64,000 nt of DNA from Mytilus galloprovincialis (taxonomy: Eukaryota; Mollusca; Bivalvia; Mytilida; Mytilidae), in assembly GCF_965363235.1 (NCBI RefSeq), contig NC_134842.1, positions 7,963,112 to 8,027,111 of the forward strand, written 5' to 3'. The notes below the pieces were generated by a model. It saw only the letters and a list, made by a program, of their open reading frames with translations. It searched no databases and was not told the DNA's origin. Made by a program: the position numbers and the translations under genes. Below, piece by piece: positions 1-12,000 of the stretch; the stretch's first letter is position 1, and each line of letters begins with the position of its first letter.

Positions 1-47
1 CCGTACCTTGACCAGTAATGGTTTACTTTTAGAAATTTATAAATTGT

Positions 48-110
48 GATTTGGATGGAGAGTTGTCTCATTGGCACTCATACGACATCTTCATATATCA
101 AAGTAACTAT
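48..110 (+). repeat. Dispersed mussel repeat M1, 3' end fragment
   Basis: Ends in the phrase GTCTCATTGGCACTCATAC followed by a CATCTT tail. The same phrase recurs in this window near 24140-24180, 34325-34385 and, on the other strand, near 30957 and 38479. I call the family M1. It is a short non-coding interspersed sequence; its class (SINE or MITE) cannot be settled from these fragments. Confidence 0.6.
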
Positions 111-540
111 ACTTGGCGTATTTGTATTGTCGCCAAAACGTCTTTGTGTCTAACGAATGAGTGAAAGTTACAATATTACAGGTTGTTTTGCTTTTTACTC
201 TACGATAATTGATGATTGATGAAGCACTATCCATTCCACATATTATCATAAACGAGTATAATCAAGCCATTGCGACCATTTGACAATAAAGCAAACACTT
301 CAGTAAACCAGTATCACAGAATTATCCACAGTAAAGAAGCTGAAACGTGACCATGGAACATCTACAAGTATAAAACAAAATCAACACTGTCGATGTGAGC
401 TCGAGCCAAGGCTCCCTGTTGAAGCCCGTACTGTGACCTACAATGGTCACTTAAACATACTTATAGCAAGCAAGTGGCTCATTTAGTTTTAATACTTGAT
501 TTATTAAAACATTCAACATAGATACCACTACTATAATTTC

Positions 541-700
541 TGTACGTCAGGCGCGCGCGTTTCGTCTAGAAATGACTCTTCAGTGACGATTGAATTAAAA
601 AAGTACAAAATTCCAAATAATGTTCGACGATGGAGAGCATTAGAGCATTTAGGATTTTACTTTTTTCTATATTTTGATTTTGAATGTCGTTCTGTGATTT
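541..700 (+). repeat. Dispersed repeat M2 fragment
   Basis: Contains GCGCGCGTTTCGTCTAG, a 'cttcagtgacga' phrase, then 'aagtacaaaattcc' and 'agagcatt'. Longer relatives lie at 6640-6960 and 17580-17960 (+) and 29075-29275 and 51880-51990 (-). No coding potential seen. The rest of 1-1549 shows no gene. Confidence 0.55.
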
Positions 701-1549
701 TCTTAAATTAACTCAACAATATTGACGCCTAATGACAATTTACATGGAGAACACACTTTTTTCAACAATAATGTTCATTATTGTGTACATTTGGTATAAT
801 ATTTATTCATTTAAAGATTGGTTGCACAATGTATGTCGTGCGAATCAACACTTGATACTGACAGAGATTTTTCGAATGTTTTAAAGTAGTCACCTTGCTT
901 ATTCATAAACTAACTATTGTATCTTACTCGATCAATGGTTAATCATAACGATTTTGGTGAAGATAAGTCATTAATTGTTTTAAAAATCAATCAGTATTTA
1001 AGTGGCACCTTTTATCCTTGATACGTCAGCCTTGTTTTCCGAAATTTTTTATTATTCTCTTATTTTATCTTATGATACATTTGATTTAACCTTAATGTTA
1101 AACATCCTATTTTATAAATTTATCAGACCTAAACGATGGCTTTACAAATTGGAGTTTAAGCTAGCTATAATACCAGAATTAGCCCACCGTTTTCTTCGGA
1201 ATAAAATATCTGTAACAAAATCAAGAATCTAAAATTTGATTTACACGTTCCTTTGATTGATAACATTATTTTGTATTTTTAATTGACTTCCCCTTTTTGA
1301 GTTTACGTCACAGTTTTGTATTTTTAATCAATCTAACTCTGTTTTAAATATGGTCTCCTAGGCTACATCACAAATTTATTTCATTCATAAACATTTAGCA
1401 AACTTATGCTGATTAAACTATACATGCATGTTAACACTTACTTCGGGTAAAGACAATTTTAATTCTGGCTAATTAAGTACTCTTCAATAAAAACGAATAG
1501 AACATATCTTAGTTCAGAGCATATATAGAATTAAATATGCCCGATATTT

Positions 1550-1702
1550 AAGGAATGACTGTAATATTTTTTCTGTCTATTCGAAATAACATAAAAAATT
1601 TGGTGCACACTGAATAACGCGCGTAGCGGGTTATTAAACAGTGTGCACCACATATTTTATGTTATTTCGAATAGACAGAAAAAATATTACAGTCATTTCT
1701 TA
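1550..1702. repeat. Near-perfect inverted repeat (foldback hairpin)
   Basis: Two arms of about 60-65 bp are reverse complements with only a few mismatches. They start with AATGACTGTAATATTTTTTC and converge on TGGTGCACACTG, with a short centre containing the small palindrome ACGCGCG. This is the structure of a foldback MITE or of a terminal hairpin of one. No coding sequence is present. Confidence 0.8.
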
Positions 1703-1756
1703 TAATTTAATTCCAAATTCCATTTTAAACCGTAGAAAACCATGAAAAAACGTTGA

Positions 1757-1854
1757 TGACGTCACGGTCACATGACTAAATTTTGTCTATGGGCTAATAA
1801 CAAAATAACGTCAGCCAATCAGAAGACGCGTTGCATCCTAAATTAATTATAAAA
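1757..1854 (+). promoter_or_regulatory. CRE, CCAAT and TATA motif cluster
   Basis: The full CRE octamer TGACGTCA (1757-1764), an AGCCAATCAG CCAAT box (CCAAT at 1815-1819) and TATAAAA (1848-1854) follow each other with spacing like that of a Pol II promoter. No open reading frame worth calling lies downstream. The cluster sits directly after the 1550-1702 hairpin, so it may belong to that mobile element and not to a host gene. Confidence 0.3.
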
Positions 1855-4068
1855 CAATGGCAATTCATTTTTGATATTTTTAAAAGTTCTATTAAGTAAC
1901 TGGATTTGTTATTTATCATATTGTGAGTGTAGAATAACTGCACGAAAGACGTCGACTTTCAGTTTGCATAATTCAATATTAATGCATTTTAATAACATTG
2001 ATCAAACAGAACATGCTTACGAAAAATGAAATACTTTAGTGTTCACTGATAAAATTATTGAATGAAATATTTTATCAACTGACTCACTGTTTAATATCTA
2101 ATTATTTGTTTATTTTTATCGTATTTCGTAACATCTTTATCTTTGTGTCCTAAATTTAGAAACAAAAATCGATATTAAACAATGTCAAAATATTGTATGT
2201 TCTTTAGATACTGATTTAATTTTAAAGTTTTTCAATACATATATATGCCAACTGAAAAATGTCCCCTAGGTACGTGTATACATTAAAAAGTTACACAAAA
2301 TAGATTGAGGTTTTGTTTACTATAAAACATCAAGCTATTACAAACAATATGTAGTAAGAGAATCTATTTATTGTTATACACAAATCCTTGTGTTTGAATG
2401 AATGCAAATTTTAAGAAAAGATGATATGCAAATGTTAAGTGTAACATATTAAACATTACCAAATATCAAGAGGATTTGATTTGTATTTTTTGATAAAATG
2501 CAACATGTTTTAAGAATAGAATGCATGTATTCACCCAAAAAAAAGATTGAATGAAATTCGAAAAATAAGACAAAATATCAACCGTATCGGTAAAACAAAT
2601 GGTATAAGATATCAAGAAGCCTTGATTTGTGGGTACTGTAAAAAAAATGAAAGATATAAACAAAAGAGGGCGATCAAACGTAGATATGGGACGCATACAT
2701 AAATCATGATGACCTACTGAAGAAGTTAGGAAACTATTGACAAATATTTTATCGTTAATGGTGATTCGTAGATTTGCAATAAAATATATAGGTAAAAATA
2801 AACAAAGTATTTACAAGTTGTAGAACCATGTTTATTCTTATTTTGAAATAGATAAATAATAAGTAATTACTTCTTCTATTTGGTAGTTTTACATAATAAT
2901 ATCTAAGTAGCGTAAGATGTATTTATAACTAATTATCAGGTTACATTAACCATGTTAACACTTATCAATGTAATCTACCTCGCACGTTTAACTGTAGCTT
3001 ATGGAAAGGATATCCCATTATACCAAGTATTCAAAGAGGAAGTAAATAAGCACTAAGCACAAATAACCATTTAGTGGTGTAATCGCAAACCATTGTAAAC
3101 ATAACATAGAGGACAGATTTTTAGATAAGGTAAGTCTTCCCAACCATCTTAGTAATATACATCATCATACAAGTTGAAATAATGTATTGTATATGTGAAA
3201 TAGTTTGATTTAAATTGATGTTCCACACTATCTAAAAACAAAATGACATGTTGAATTCTGAAAACGAAACTACTACAGTATATTCAACATTGTATTCTCG
3301 AATAGACTTTCATTTCGTTATGTGCGCTTTATATATCAATAATAACTTATCAACACATTTGGATTCGTATAACAGTAGTTTTCGATTTCTCTTTTTTCAT
3401 CATTTTTAAAAACAGCCTTGTATAAATTAATGAAATTAATTAATTAAAAAATGTCAACTTATTAGATAAAAATGTGTTGGGCCTATAAAGATAAATCTGG
3501 ATTTGTTTTATCTACGCAGCGACCATGGCATTTTTAGATTCAAGCGTAATTCAAATTCTTCAAACGAAAAAGGAATTCAAATCGATATTTTTTTCACATA
3601 AAAAAATCTAATGGGGTCTGTTTTTGAAAGTAAGCTGTGTGAAAACTTTCTAATCTGATGTGTAAAGAAACAATGCGTTTTGATCTGGAACTGCTGGAAT
3701 GGAAACAGTACAAAATGCAACTATAATTTCAATCGTAAGGCAAAAACCTGCTATAGCCGTTTTGGTGACATATAGTCAGATAAAATAGCTAAACAAAGGC
3801 GCATGGCAAATCGACTTCAATGTATTAAGATAAAAAAAAAAAAAACATGCACACTAATATAAATCAGGCCTGGAACAAATATCTTTAAAACAGAAATGAA
3901 AATGTTCACTCGCAAATCATGCATTCAAAAAAATATTATTAAAGTCATTTTGGATTTTCTAAACACAAAAAGGCAAAATGGTTTTTGTATACGAAATAAC
4001 AGACTCTGTTGATTCAAGTGAAAAATTAACGGCACCTTATATAATTAAAAACCAATTGTTCAGATAAC
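1855..4068. other. AT-rich stretch, nothing recognised
   Basis: No splice-supported exon, RNA gene or element end was found. The longest open frames are under 80 codons and have the composition of random AT-rich DNA. Confidence 0.5.
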
Positions 4069-4976
4069 AATTGAAGGTCTTTCCATTAGTTAATATCTAT
4101 TTTGATATTAAAATATAAAAAATCAGTCTAAAATGTCAGTTCATATGGCTTTATGATGTATAAATATGAATTTAAAGCAAAGGTCAAAATCTAGAACGTC
4201 AAATTAATCTATGACATTGACCTCAATTTCAAGGTAACAAACTGAGGATCTCAAATCAAAAGACCCTAGGTCTCTAATATGTATGGTTAATAAGTTATAT
4301 CACTTTACCCATAATTTAAGATATGATAGGGGTGAAAACTCCCATTCATTACTTACGCACCCTTTCAACTAAAATTATTTAGTTACCACATGTCGCAACT
4401 AACAATTTATACAAAATAATTTGTCGATATCTTAAAAGGTTAATAAAAATGAGTGAAAATAAGACAAATTCAAAAATTGGAATATGATCTTGACCTTTGA
4501 CCTTGACCTAATTTTCATTTTTTTGGACCAAGGACCTCAAATCAAAAGATCCTAGGTCTCTATCACTTATGGTGTTCTAGTTTAAAATACATTTCAAAAT
4601 TTCAAATACAAAAGGGGAAATAACTCTCATATGGAGCCTTCATATTGCTTCGGTCGAAATTGGACAAATCATGCGAAGGATATAACGAGCAATTTTATGA
4701 AATAAATTTGTCGTAATCTTTTACGGTTGCGAAGGAGTCGTGGACACAAAGAAAACAGTGTTTGAAGAGATCACTCCTACAAAGAAAAGTATTCGGTTAC
4801 GCAGGGTAAATTTCAAAAGCGCATAAACTGTTCAATATCATATACCAAATATCTAAGCGACATATTGCGAAACAAGCATTTATCGCAAGAACAAAATTAG
4901 GCGGAAGAAAAAAAAAATAATCAGAAGAAAAACATTAGGTCTTTCCACAGAAAAGTGGAAAGACCTAATTAATAAA
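4069..4976. repeat. Dispersed element bounded by GGTCTTTCC ends
   Basis: The left end reads AAGGTCTTTCCATTAG. The right end is a perfect 15-bp-arm hairpin (about 4939-4975) in which ATTAGGTCTTTCCAC is followed by a 6-nt loop and its complement. Inside are two diverged copies of a segment with 'tgaccttgacc', 'ctcaaatcaaaaga' and 'cctaggtctct' (about 4195-4275 and 4488-4565). This looks like a non-autonomous element with internal duplications; no transposase is visible. Confidence 0.5.
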
Positions 4977-5784
4977 GCCTTATCTGACAATTGTGATTCA
5001 ATAAGATCATACAAAATAGCAAAATCGTTGATGTACAAAATACATAACAATTTAGTTTAGGCGGATACTCGTGATTTCTCTCAATATGACCTATCGTTTA
5101 CTGCATATATATGTGTCTCTGTTATGCTTATGGTATCATCCGTTTCCTTGTGATTTTTGTCCAACTCATCTGCTACTTGGTATACATATTCAATGCCTTT
5201 AGAGTCCTGCGTAATGGCAAATGCTATTTTTTCATACCTCGGAGATTTTCTCTGCCCCTTCTACATAAATAAAATATTACTTTACAGTTTACCGCGCTTT
5301 TTGCATGTAAACATCAAAAAAGATTAAGACATCCGAGTGACCCGATGATATAGACTGTACGTGAAACTTCACGGCAAAACTTCCAGTAATAAAAATGTCG
5401 GATTCCACATTAAAAATAGTCTTGCATTTTGCGAAGGTCTTGATTATACAGTGCAAACACAATGAAAAGGTAGAACAGTAGTTGATTTTATTTAAGATAA
5501 TTGAAAAACGTCATCTTGGATGAATGCAGTTGGTAGTTTAAAAATTGACGACAAAAAACACGATGCAAATTTTTCATGACGGAGACTATAGTGCGGAACC
5601 AATCCTATTTGTTTTGTTTATTTATCGTTAAGTGACATCAAACTTTAAAGGGAGTTAACTCGTGATCATTGAGGTGCGACAAGGGTTATTGACTGGCAAA
5701 TAATAGGGTTGTTCGATAGAGGCTTCAATATGTCGAGGTTATTGCTGCCAATTTTCGGAAAACTATGACATGTGATTATATATT
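4977..5784. other. Intergenic, nothing recognised
   Basis: No gene, RNA or clear repeat was seen upstream of the copy 1 promoter region. Confidence 0.4.
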
Positions 5785-5830
5785 AGCCAATCAAATAGCT
5801 TCTATATAATAAAAGGTATAGTTATAAAAG
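5785..5830 (+). promoter_or_regulatory. Candidate core promoter of LDLa gene copy 1
   Basis: A CCAAT motif within AGCCAATCAA (5785-5794) is followed by TATATAA (5803-5809) and a consensus TATAAAAG (5823-5830). The TATAAAAG box would place a transcription start near 5855, about 90 nt before the chosen ATG at 5947. This is inferred from motif and position only. Confidence 0.35.
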
Positions 5831-5946
5831 GTATTTCACGTTTTACTGGTTTCCGATGTCTTACACAAATTTTTCTCTTTATTATCAAATATGTAACATA
5901 TTTTAGGTAGATCTCAGATAAAAATGTTATTGAAATTTATTTTCAG

Positions 5947-6012
5947 ATGAAAAGCAGAACTAGTGTAGGGCTCCTTTTATTAGTTTTTGTCTTCATAGCG
6001 AATAATAATAAC
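5947..6012 (+). CDS. Copy 1 exon 1: signal peptide
   Basis: Begins at the first ATG that opens a hydrophobic leader: basic start MKSRT, then a Gly-Leu-Leu-Leu-Leu-Val-Phe-Val-Phe-Ile-Ala core, then four Asn. It ends at donor gtaagt in phase 0. Twenty-two codons. A short upstream ORF (5924-5950) ends across this ATG. Confidence 0.75.
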
Positions 6013-9000
6013 GTAAGTATTTACATGTAACTTAAAGTGACAGCAGTTTCAATGAATTTCAGGAACGATTTATTAAAGCTTACCCTTGACAATGCTTGAT
6101 CAGGAAATACTATTTACATTAAAATTATTTTTCTTTTCTTTTTCCAGAGTGGACTATGATTAACTAATTAACATAGTTTGTTTTTTATACGACTAAAATA
6201 TTTTCCGGCCGTATAATGGTGTCATCGTTGTAACCGTCCGATATTTGATTTCCAGATAATAAATTGCAAATAAGTAAATGGAATTCTTTGACATTTAACA
6301 GTACGGTGTCATACCGCAATAGAAAAGTTCGCTATGAAATTGTACAACGAGATTTCATATTGCAACAGGAAAGTATGAATTGATTCATGATATCAAAATA
6401 ATCATTTATATGACTCAATCATACGATATTTACGATAGATATTTAGCTTATCTGCAAAAATTCCATCATCATGCCTTGTATATTCTGTACTGTCATACAA
6501 CTCTAGATTCCACTAACGAGGAAAGGTAAGATTAGGCCACCGAAAACTCAATTATTAATTCATTTTATGTGACCAAGTGTAATTTTATTACAGGTTTTTT
6601 TCAGAACATACATTATGTATTATTACGTCTTTACAAGTACCTAGATAGTTATCAAAGGTACCAAGATTATAATGTAATACGTCAGACGCGCGTGTCGTCT
6701 ACATAAGACTCATCAGTGACAATCAGGTCAAAATAGTTGTAAAGCCAAACAAGTACAAAGTTGAAGAGCATTGAGGACCAAAAATTCTAAAAAGTTGTGT
6801 CAAATACGACTAAGGCAATCTATTTCTAGGATAAGAAAATCCTTAGTTTTTCGAAAAAATTAAGTTTTGACACCGAGAAATTTATGAAAATGACAATTTA
6901 ATTGATATTCATGTCAACACCGAATTGCCGACTACTGGGCTAGAACCTGTATCCGTCTGTTACCGATACATCATTAGTGGTGCTATAAACCAAATATTTT
7001 TTCAACATAAGTATTCTATCGTAATTCGTTTTGTGACAATGAGCACTTTTTCTGTATTTCAAATTAATTTGTTAGTACATGACTGTATATTTGAAATTCC
7101 ACAAGAAATTCAAGTTAGTTACAAATGTAAACGTTCACGAAACCTAAACACTTCTTAATGGAAATTGTATCAATCGTTTTTCCCGGTCTAGATTGTGAAT
7201 GCCTGTAAAATATATGAGTTCGAATGCACAGATGGAAGTTGTATCAATTCAACATTGAAATGCAATTACGATTTTGACTGTCCAGATCGCCACGATGAGG
7301 TTAATTGTGAGTATATTGTACATGTAAAGGAAACAATTATAGGCCATTGTTATATTATAGTTGTTTCTGTGTGTGCTTCATTGTAGTGTTTCTGTTGTGC
7401 CGTTGTTCTCCTCTTATATTTGATGTGTTTCCTTCAGTTTTAGATTGTAACCAGGATTTTCTTTTTCTCAATCGATTTATGAATTTCGAACAGCGATATA
7501 CTACTGTTCCCTTATTTATAGGTTACAACAATTCATTTATGTTCAAATGTCATGTCTTTTTTATTAACAACAAACAGATTAAAATCAAGTTTATCGAAAT
7601 GGTAATCATCTCAAGTTTTTATTATTTTCCTCTCAATCTGCCAATGTATCTATGCTTTCTAATTGTATTTCACGTATTGAATTTGAAAAAAAGGAGTTTG
7701 TTATTTATGCAAAGGGACGAGAAAATATTTCAAAAAATCTCTGTTCACTGTTCATTGGATTGCATGTTTTGTAGATTTTTTGATAAAAAGGGATGGCTTT
7801 TGTTGACATTATAAAACAATTTACTTGTTTACTGCAACAATTTATTTGAATAAAACATAGGTTAGAAGTGTTTTAAAATCAAGATGATATGTGCCAAATA
7901 AATGATTTATATTTATCAATTAAATCGAACAAGGAAACAGTCTTACAATGGTTTAATGTTCACGTTTATTATTATTATTTACCTATGTTATATAGGTACA
8001 TATATTCAGCCATGCCCTGAAGGAAACTATAGATGTGCAACAGGCGAATGTGTTAACAATAAAACCGAATGTCCAATAATGACATCATTAGTATCGTTAT
8101 CTTCTACCATTGCTGTCGATATTCAATCTTCCTTTGTGTCACCAACTACTAGTTCAAAGATGATATCAGCCACCAGTCATCCAAATACGTATACATTACT
8201 GAGTTCTGGTTTATCGTCAACAGTAATACATCATTTACAGTCATCATCTGCTTTTATATCATCAACAATTTCAATAGAACCAACAACAATGCATCATTCA
8301 TATCAGACCTCTTTTATACAAACAACACCAACGTATCCCGTAAAGACACCTAGGTCTCCAACAGACGATCAAAAACCCGATGAGGAAAGTAATAAGTTAT
8401 TATGTAAGTTCTTTATTCTCTTGATAACGAACAGAAACATGGAATTTTAAATGAATCAAAGTAAGGGTTGAAAATTGTTACCTCCTCAATTTAAGTATTT
8501 CAAATTTCAGAATAATGCAAAGATTTGTTCTAACATGTTTAAACCATCGATATTTTATATAAACTTTTGTAATTGTACATATTGATAGTTTCTTAAGAAA
8601 ATGATTTAATCAAACTGAAGCCTTATTTGTTATTTTTTATATGATGTTATGTAAATACGTATAAAAAATATATAACTGTAAATTTTTTCTTAAATAAAAT
8701 GGCCGTATGTATGGCGTCAGAATAAGAATTGTAATCACTATTCATACAAGCTCAGGCCCCACAGAAACAACCTCTGATATACAGGTTTGTAAAAATAAAT
8801 CTGAAGCGTTTAAAGTTTGCATGTTTATAGAGTTTGTATCGGAGAGCAATTAAATCGTTAAGAAGATGTCTCCACCAAATATACAAACTAGTATATATTT
8901 GTTTAGGGGCCAGCTGAAGGACGCCTCTGGGTGCGAGAATTTCTCGTTGCATTGAAGACCTGTTGATGACCTTCTGTTGTTGTCTGCTCTATGGTCGGGT

Positions 9001-12000
9001 TGTTGTCACTTTGGCACATTCCCCATTTCCATTCTCAATTTAAAATATAAGATGTGTGGCGTACAATTCGAGACATTATAATATTGTTCAAAAGCAAAAC
9101 GTCATATTCTAGATTATTTTTTGATTTTTTATTGATATTTTTATAATAAATATTTTGCTTTTCAGATTTATTATTTCTCTTAGTTTTATTGGTTCCATTG
9201 ATTGTCTTGGTCGGATGGAGATATAGAATGAACATGAGGTAAATAAATTGATCTCATAAGATATTTTCCTTTGGTTTTGCCATATTATTAACCAGTAGTA
9301 CCGGAATAATTCGTATATATTGTTTTTGGAAGTTAAAATATTAAACAGACCTTTAAGTTTAGCACATGAAATTATCAAAACAAAATAATATACATGTATT
9401 AGACAATAACACAAAAAGAGCGGGTATATACCAAAAGCAATACAATAATTAAGAAAAGATTAGTCATAATAAAAAGTAGTAAAAGGAGTTCTCAGAACAA
9501 TATAAATGAAATATTCAAAAGAGAAAAATGATGAAAATAAAAACAATAATTACACAACCTATAACCAGGTAAATTAAGTGAAAATCAAAAGCATTAACTC
9601 AGCCGAATTCAAAATATAGATGAAAAACCACAGCCGATTTGCACAACCTAATTTTAAAAAAGAAAAACAATAGGCATTTTAGATACGTTACATTGTGAAT
9701 ATATACAGTCGCCTTCTTAACATATATATACATGATATACTAGCAAAAGGTATTAGATGTGCATCATAAAAAAAACTGCTGAAAGTGCATCATATAAAAA
9801 CTGCAGAAAGTTAAATTTAATGTTCTAAGTTATAATGCGTCAAATATTTTAATATTGATTTTTTGGACAGTATTTGGGATATTAATCTCCCTCCGATGAT
9901 AATAAAATTTAGGAAAACCCATATTAACAACAAAAACCAATTGTATTGTATGTTTTCTATCAAAATGAAACTCTTTAATTGCAGTGTGGAATACACAAAT
10001 ACCCATTTTGTTAAAACCAGAGTGTTGTAACGTAACTGCACTTTAATAACTAACATCACTTGTGTATATAGATTTAATGATTATACAACTCGTCTAAACA
10101 TCAACCCAGCAATGTTAGATCTGTAAATTTGCTTTCGCAAATTTTAGGTTCTTCCCTCGCCGGGATTCGAACCCATGCTACTGTGATATCGTGACACCAA
10201 ATCGCCTGCACTGCAGCCGTCCCGCTAGACCACACGACCACCTGGGCTCTCAAAAAAAAGAGCTTTCGCTGGCCATGTGTTACCTTTCCATGTCAGTTTT
10301 AATCTAGCGGCGTACTACAGTACATGATATATAAGGCATGAAGATGTTATTGTTACAGATCAGTTAAATTATCTATAGTAAAGGATCCTACAAATTAATG
10401 TAAGATACAGTCACAGAAAATAATTATATTCATAAGTACGTCTGAGTCAATGGCAACCCTACAACAGAGGTATCCATCGGATCGCCATCAATGATGGTGA
10501 TACATGGCTGTGTACATAATGTATATACAACTCGTCTAAACATCAACCCAACAATGTTAGATCTGTAAATTTGCTTTCGCAAATTTTTGGTTCTTCCCTC
10601 GCCGGGATTCGAACATATGCTACTGTGATATCGTGACACCAAATCGCCTGCACTGCAGCCGTCCCGCTAGACCACACGACCACCTGGGCTCTAAAAAAAA
10701 GAGCTTTCGCTGGCCATGTGTTACCTTTCCACGTCAGTTTTAATCTAGCGGCGTACTACAGTACATGATATATAAGGCATGAAGATGTTATTGTTACAGA
10801 TCAGCTAAATTATCTATAGTAAAGGATCCTACAAATTAATGTAAGATACAGTCACAGAAAATAATTATATTCATAAGTACGTCTGAGTCAATGACAACCC
10901 TACAACAGAGGTATCCATCGGATCGCCATCAATGATGGTGATACATGGCTGTGTACATAATGTATATACAACTCGTCTAAACATCAACCCAACAATGTTA
11001 GATCTGTAAATTTGCTTTCGCAAATTTTTGGTTCTTCCCTCGCCGGGATTCGAACCCATGCTACTGTGATATCGTGACACCAAATCGCCTGCACTGCAGC
11101 CGTCCCGCTAGACCACACGACCACCTGGGCTCTCAAAAAATAAGAGCTTTCGCTGGCCATGTGTTACCTTTCCACGTCAGTTTTAATCTAGCGGCGTACT
11201 ACAGTACATGATATATAAGGCATGAAGATGTTATTGTTACATATCAGCTAAATTATCTATAGTAAAGGATCCTACAAATTAATGTAAGATACAGTCATAG
11301 AAAATAATTATATTCATAAGTACGTCTGAGTCAGTGACAACCCTACAACAGATGTATCCATCGGATCGCCATCAATGATGGTGATACATGGCTGTGTACA
11401 TAATGTATATTCAACTCGTCTAAACATCAACCCAACAATGTTAGATCTGTAAATTTGCTTTCGCAAATTTTTGGTTCTTCCCTCGCCGGGATTCGAACAT
11501 ATGCTACTGTGATATCGTGACACCAAATCGCCTGCACTGCAGCCGTCCCGCTAGACCACACGACCACCTGGGCTCTCAAAAAAAAGAGCTTTCGCTGGCC
11601 ATGTGTTACCTTTCCACGTCAGTTTTAATCTAGCGGCGTACTACAGTACATGATATATAAGCCATGAAGATGTTATTGTTACAGATCAGCTAAATTATCT
11701 ATAGTAAAGGATCCTACAAATTAATGTAAGATACAGTCACAGAAAATAATTATATTCATAAGTACGTCTGAGTCAATGACAACCCTACAACAGAGGTATC
11801 CATCGGATCGCCATCAATGATGGTGATACATGGCTGTGTACATAATGTATGTACAACTCGTCTAAACATCAACCCAACAATGTTAGATCTGTAAATTTGC
11901 TTTCGCAAATTTTTGGTTTTTCCCTCGCCGGGATTCGAACCCATGCTACTGTGATATCGTGACACCAAATCGCCTGCACTGCAGCCGTCCCGCTAGACCA

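Noticed and set aside
7347-7814. 155-codon open frame after the first LDLa exon
   Set aside because: It consists of intron 2 and the dispersed repeat M3; the splice-supported frame leaves at 7306 and resumes at 7996.
10147-10248. Functional tRNA gene
   Set aside because: A box, B box, D and T stems are visible, but the acceptor strands do not pair and the middle is too long and irregular; it is tRNA-derived only.
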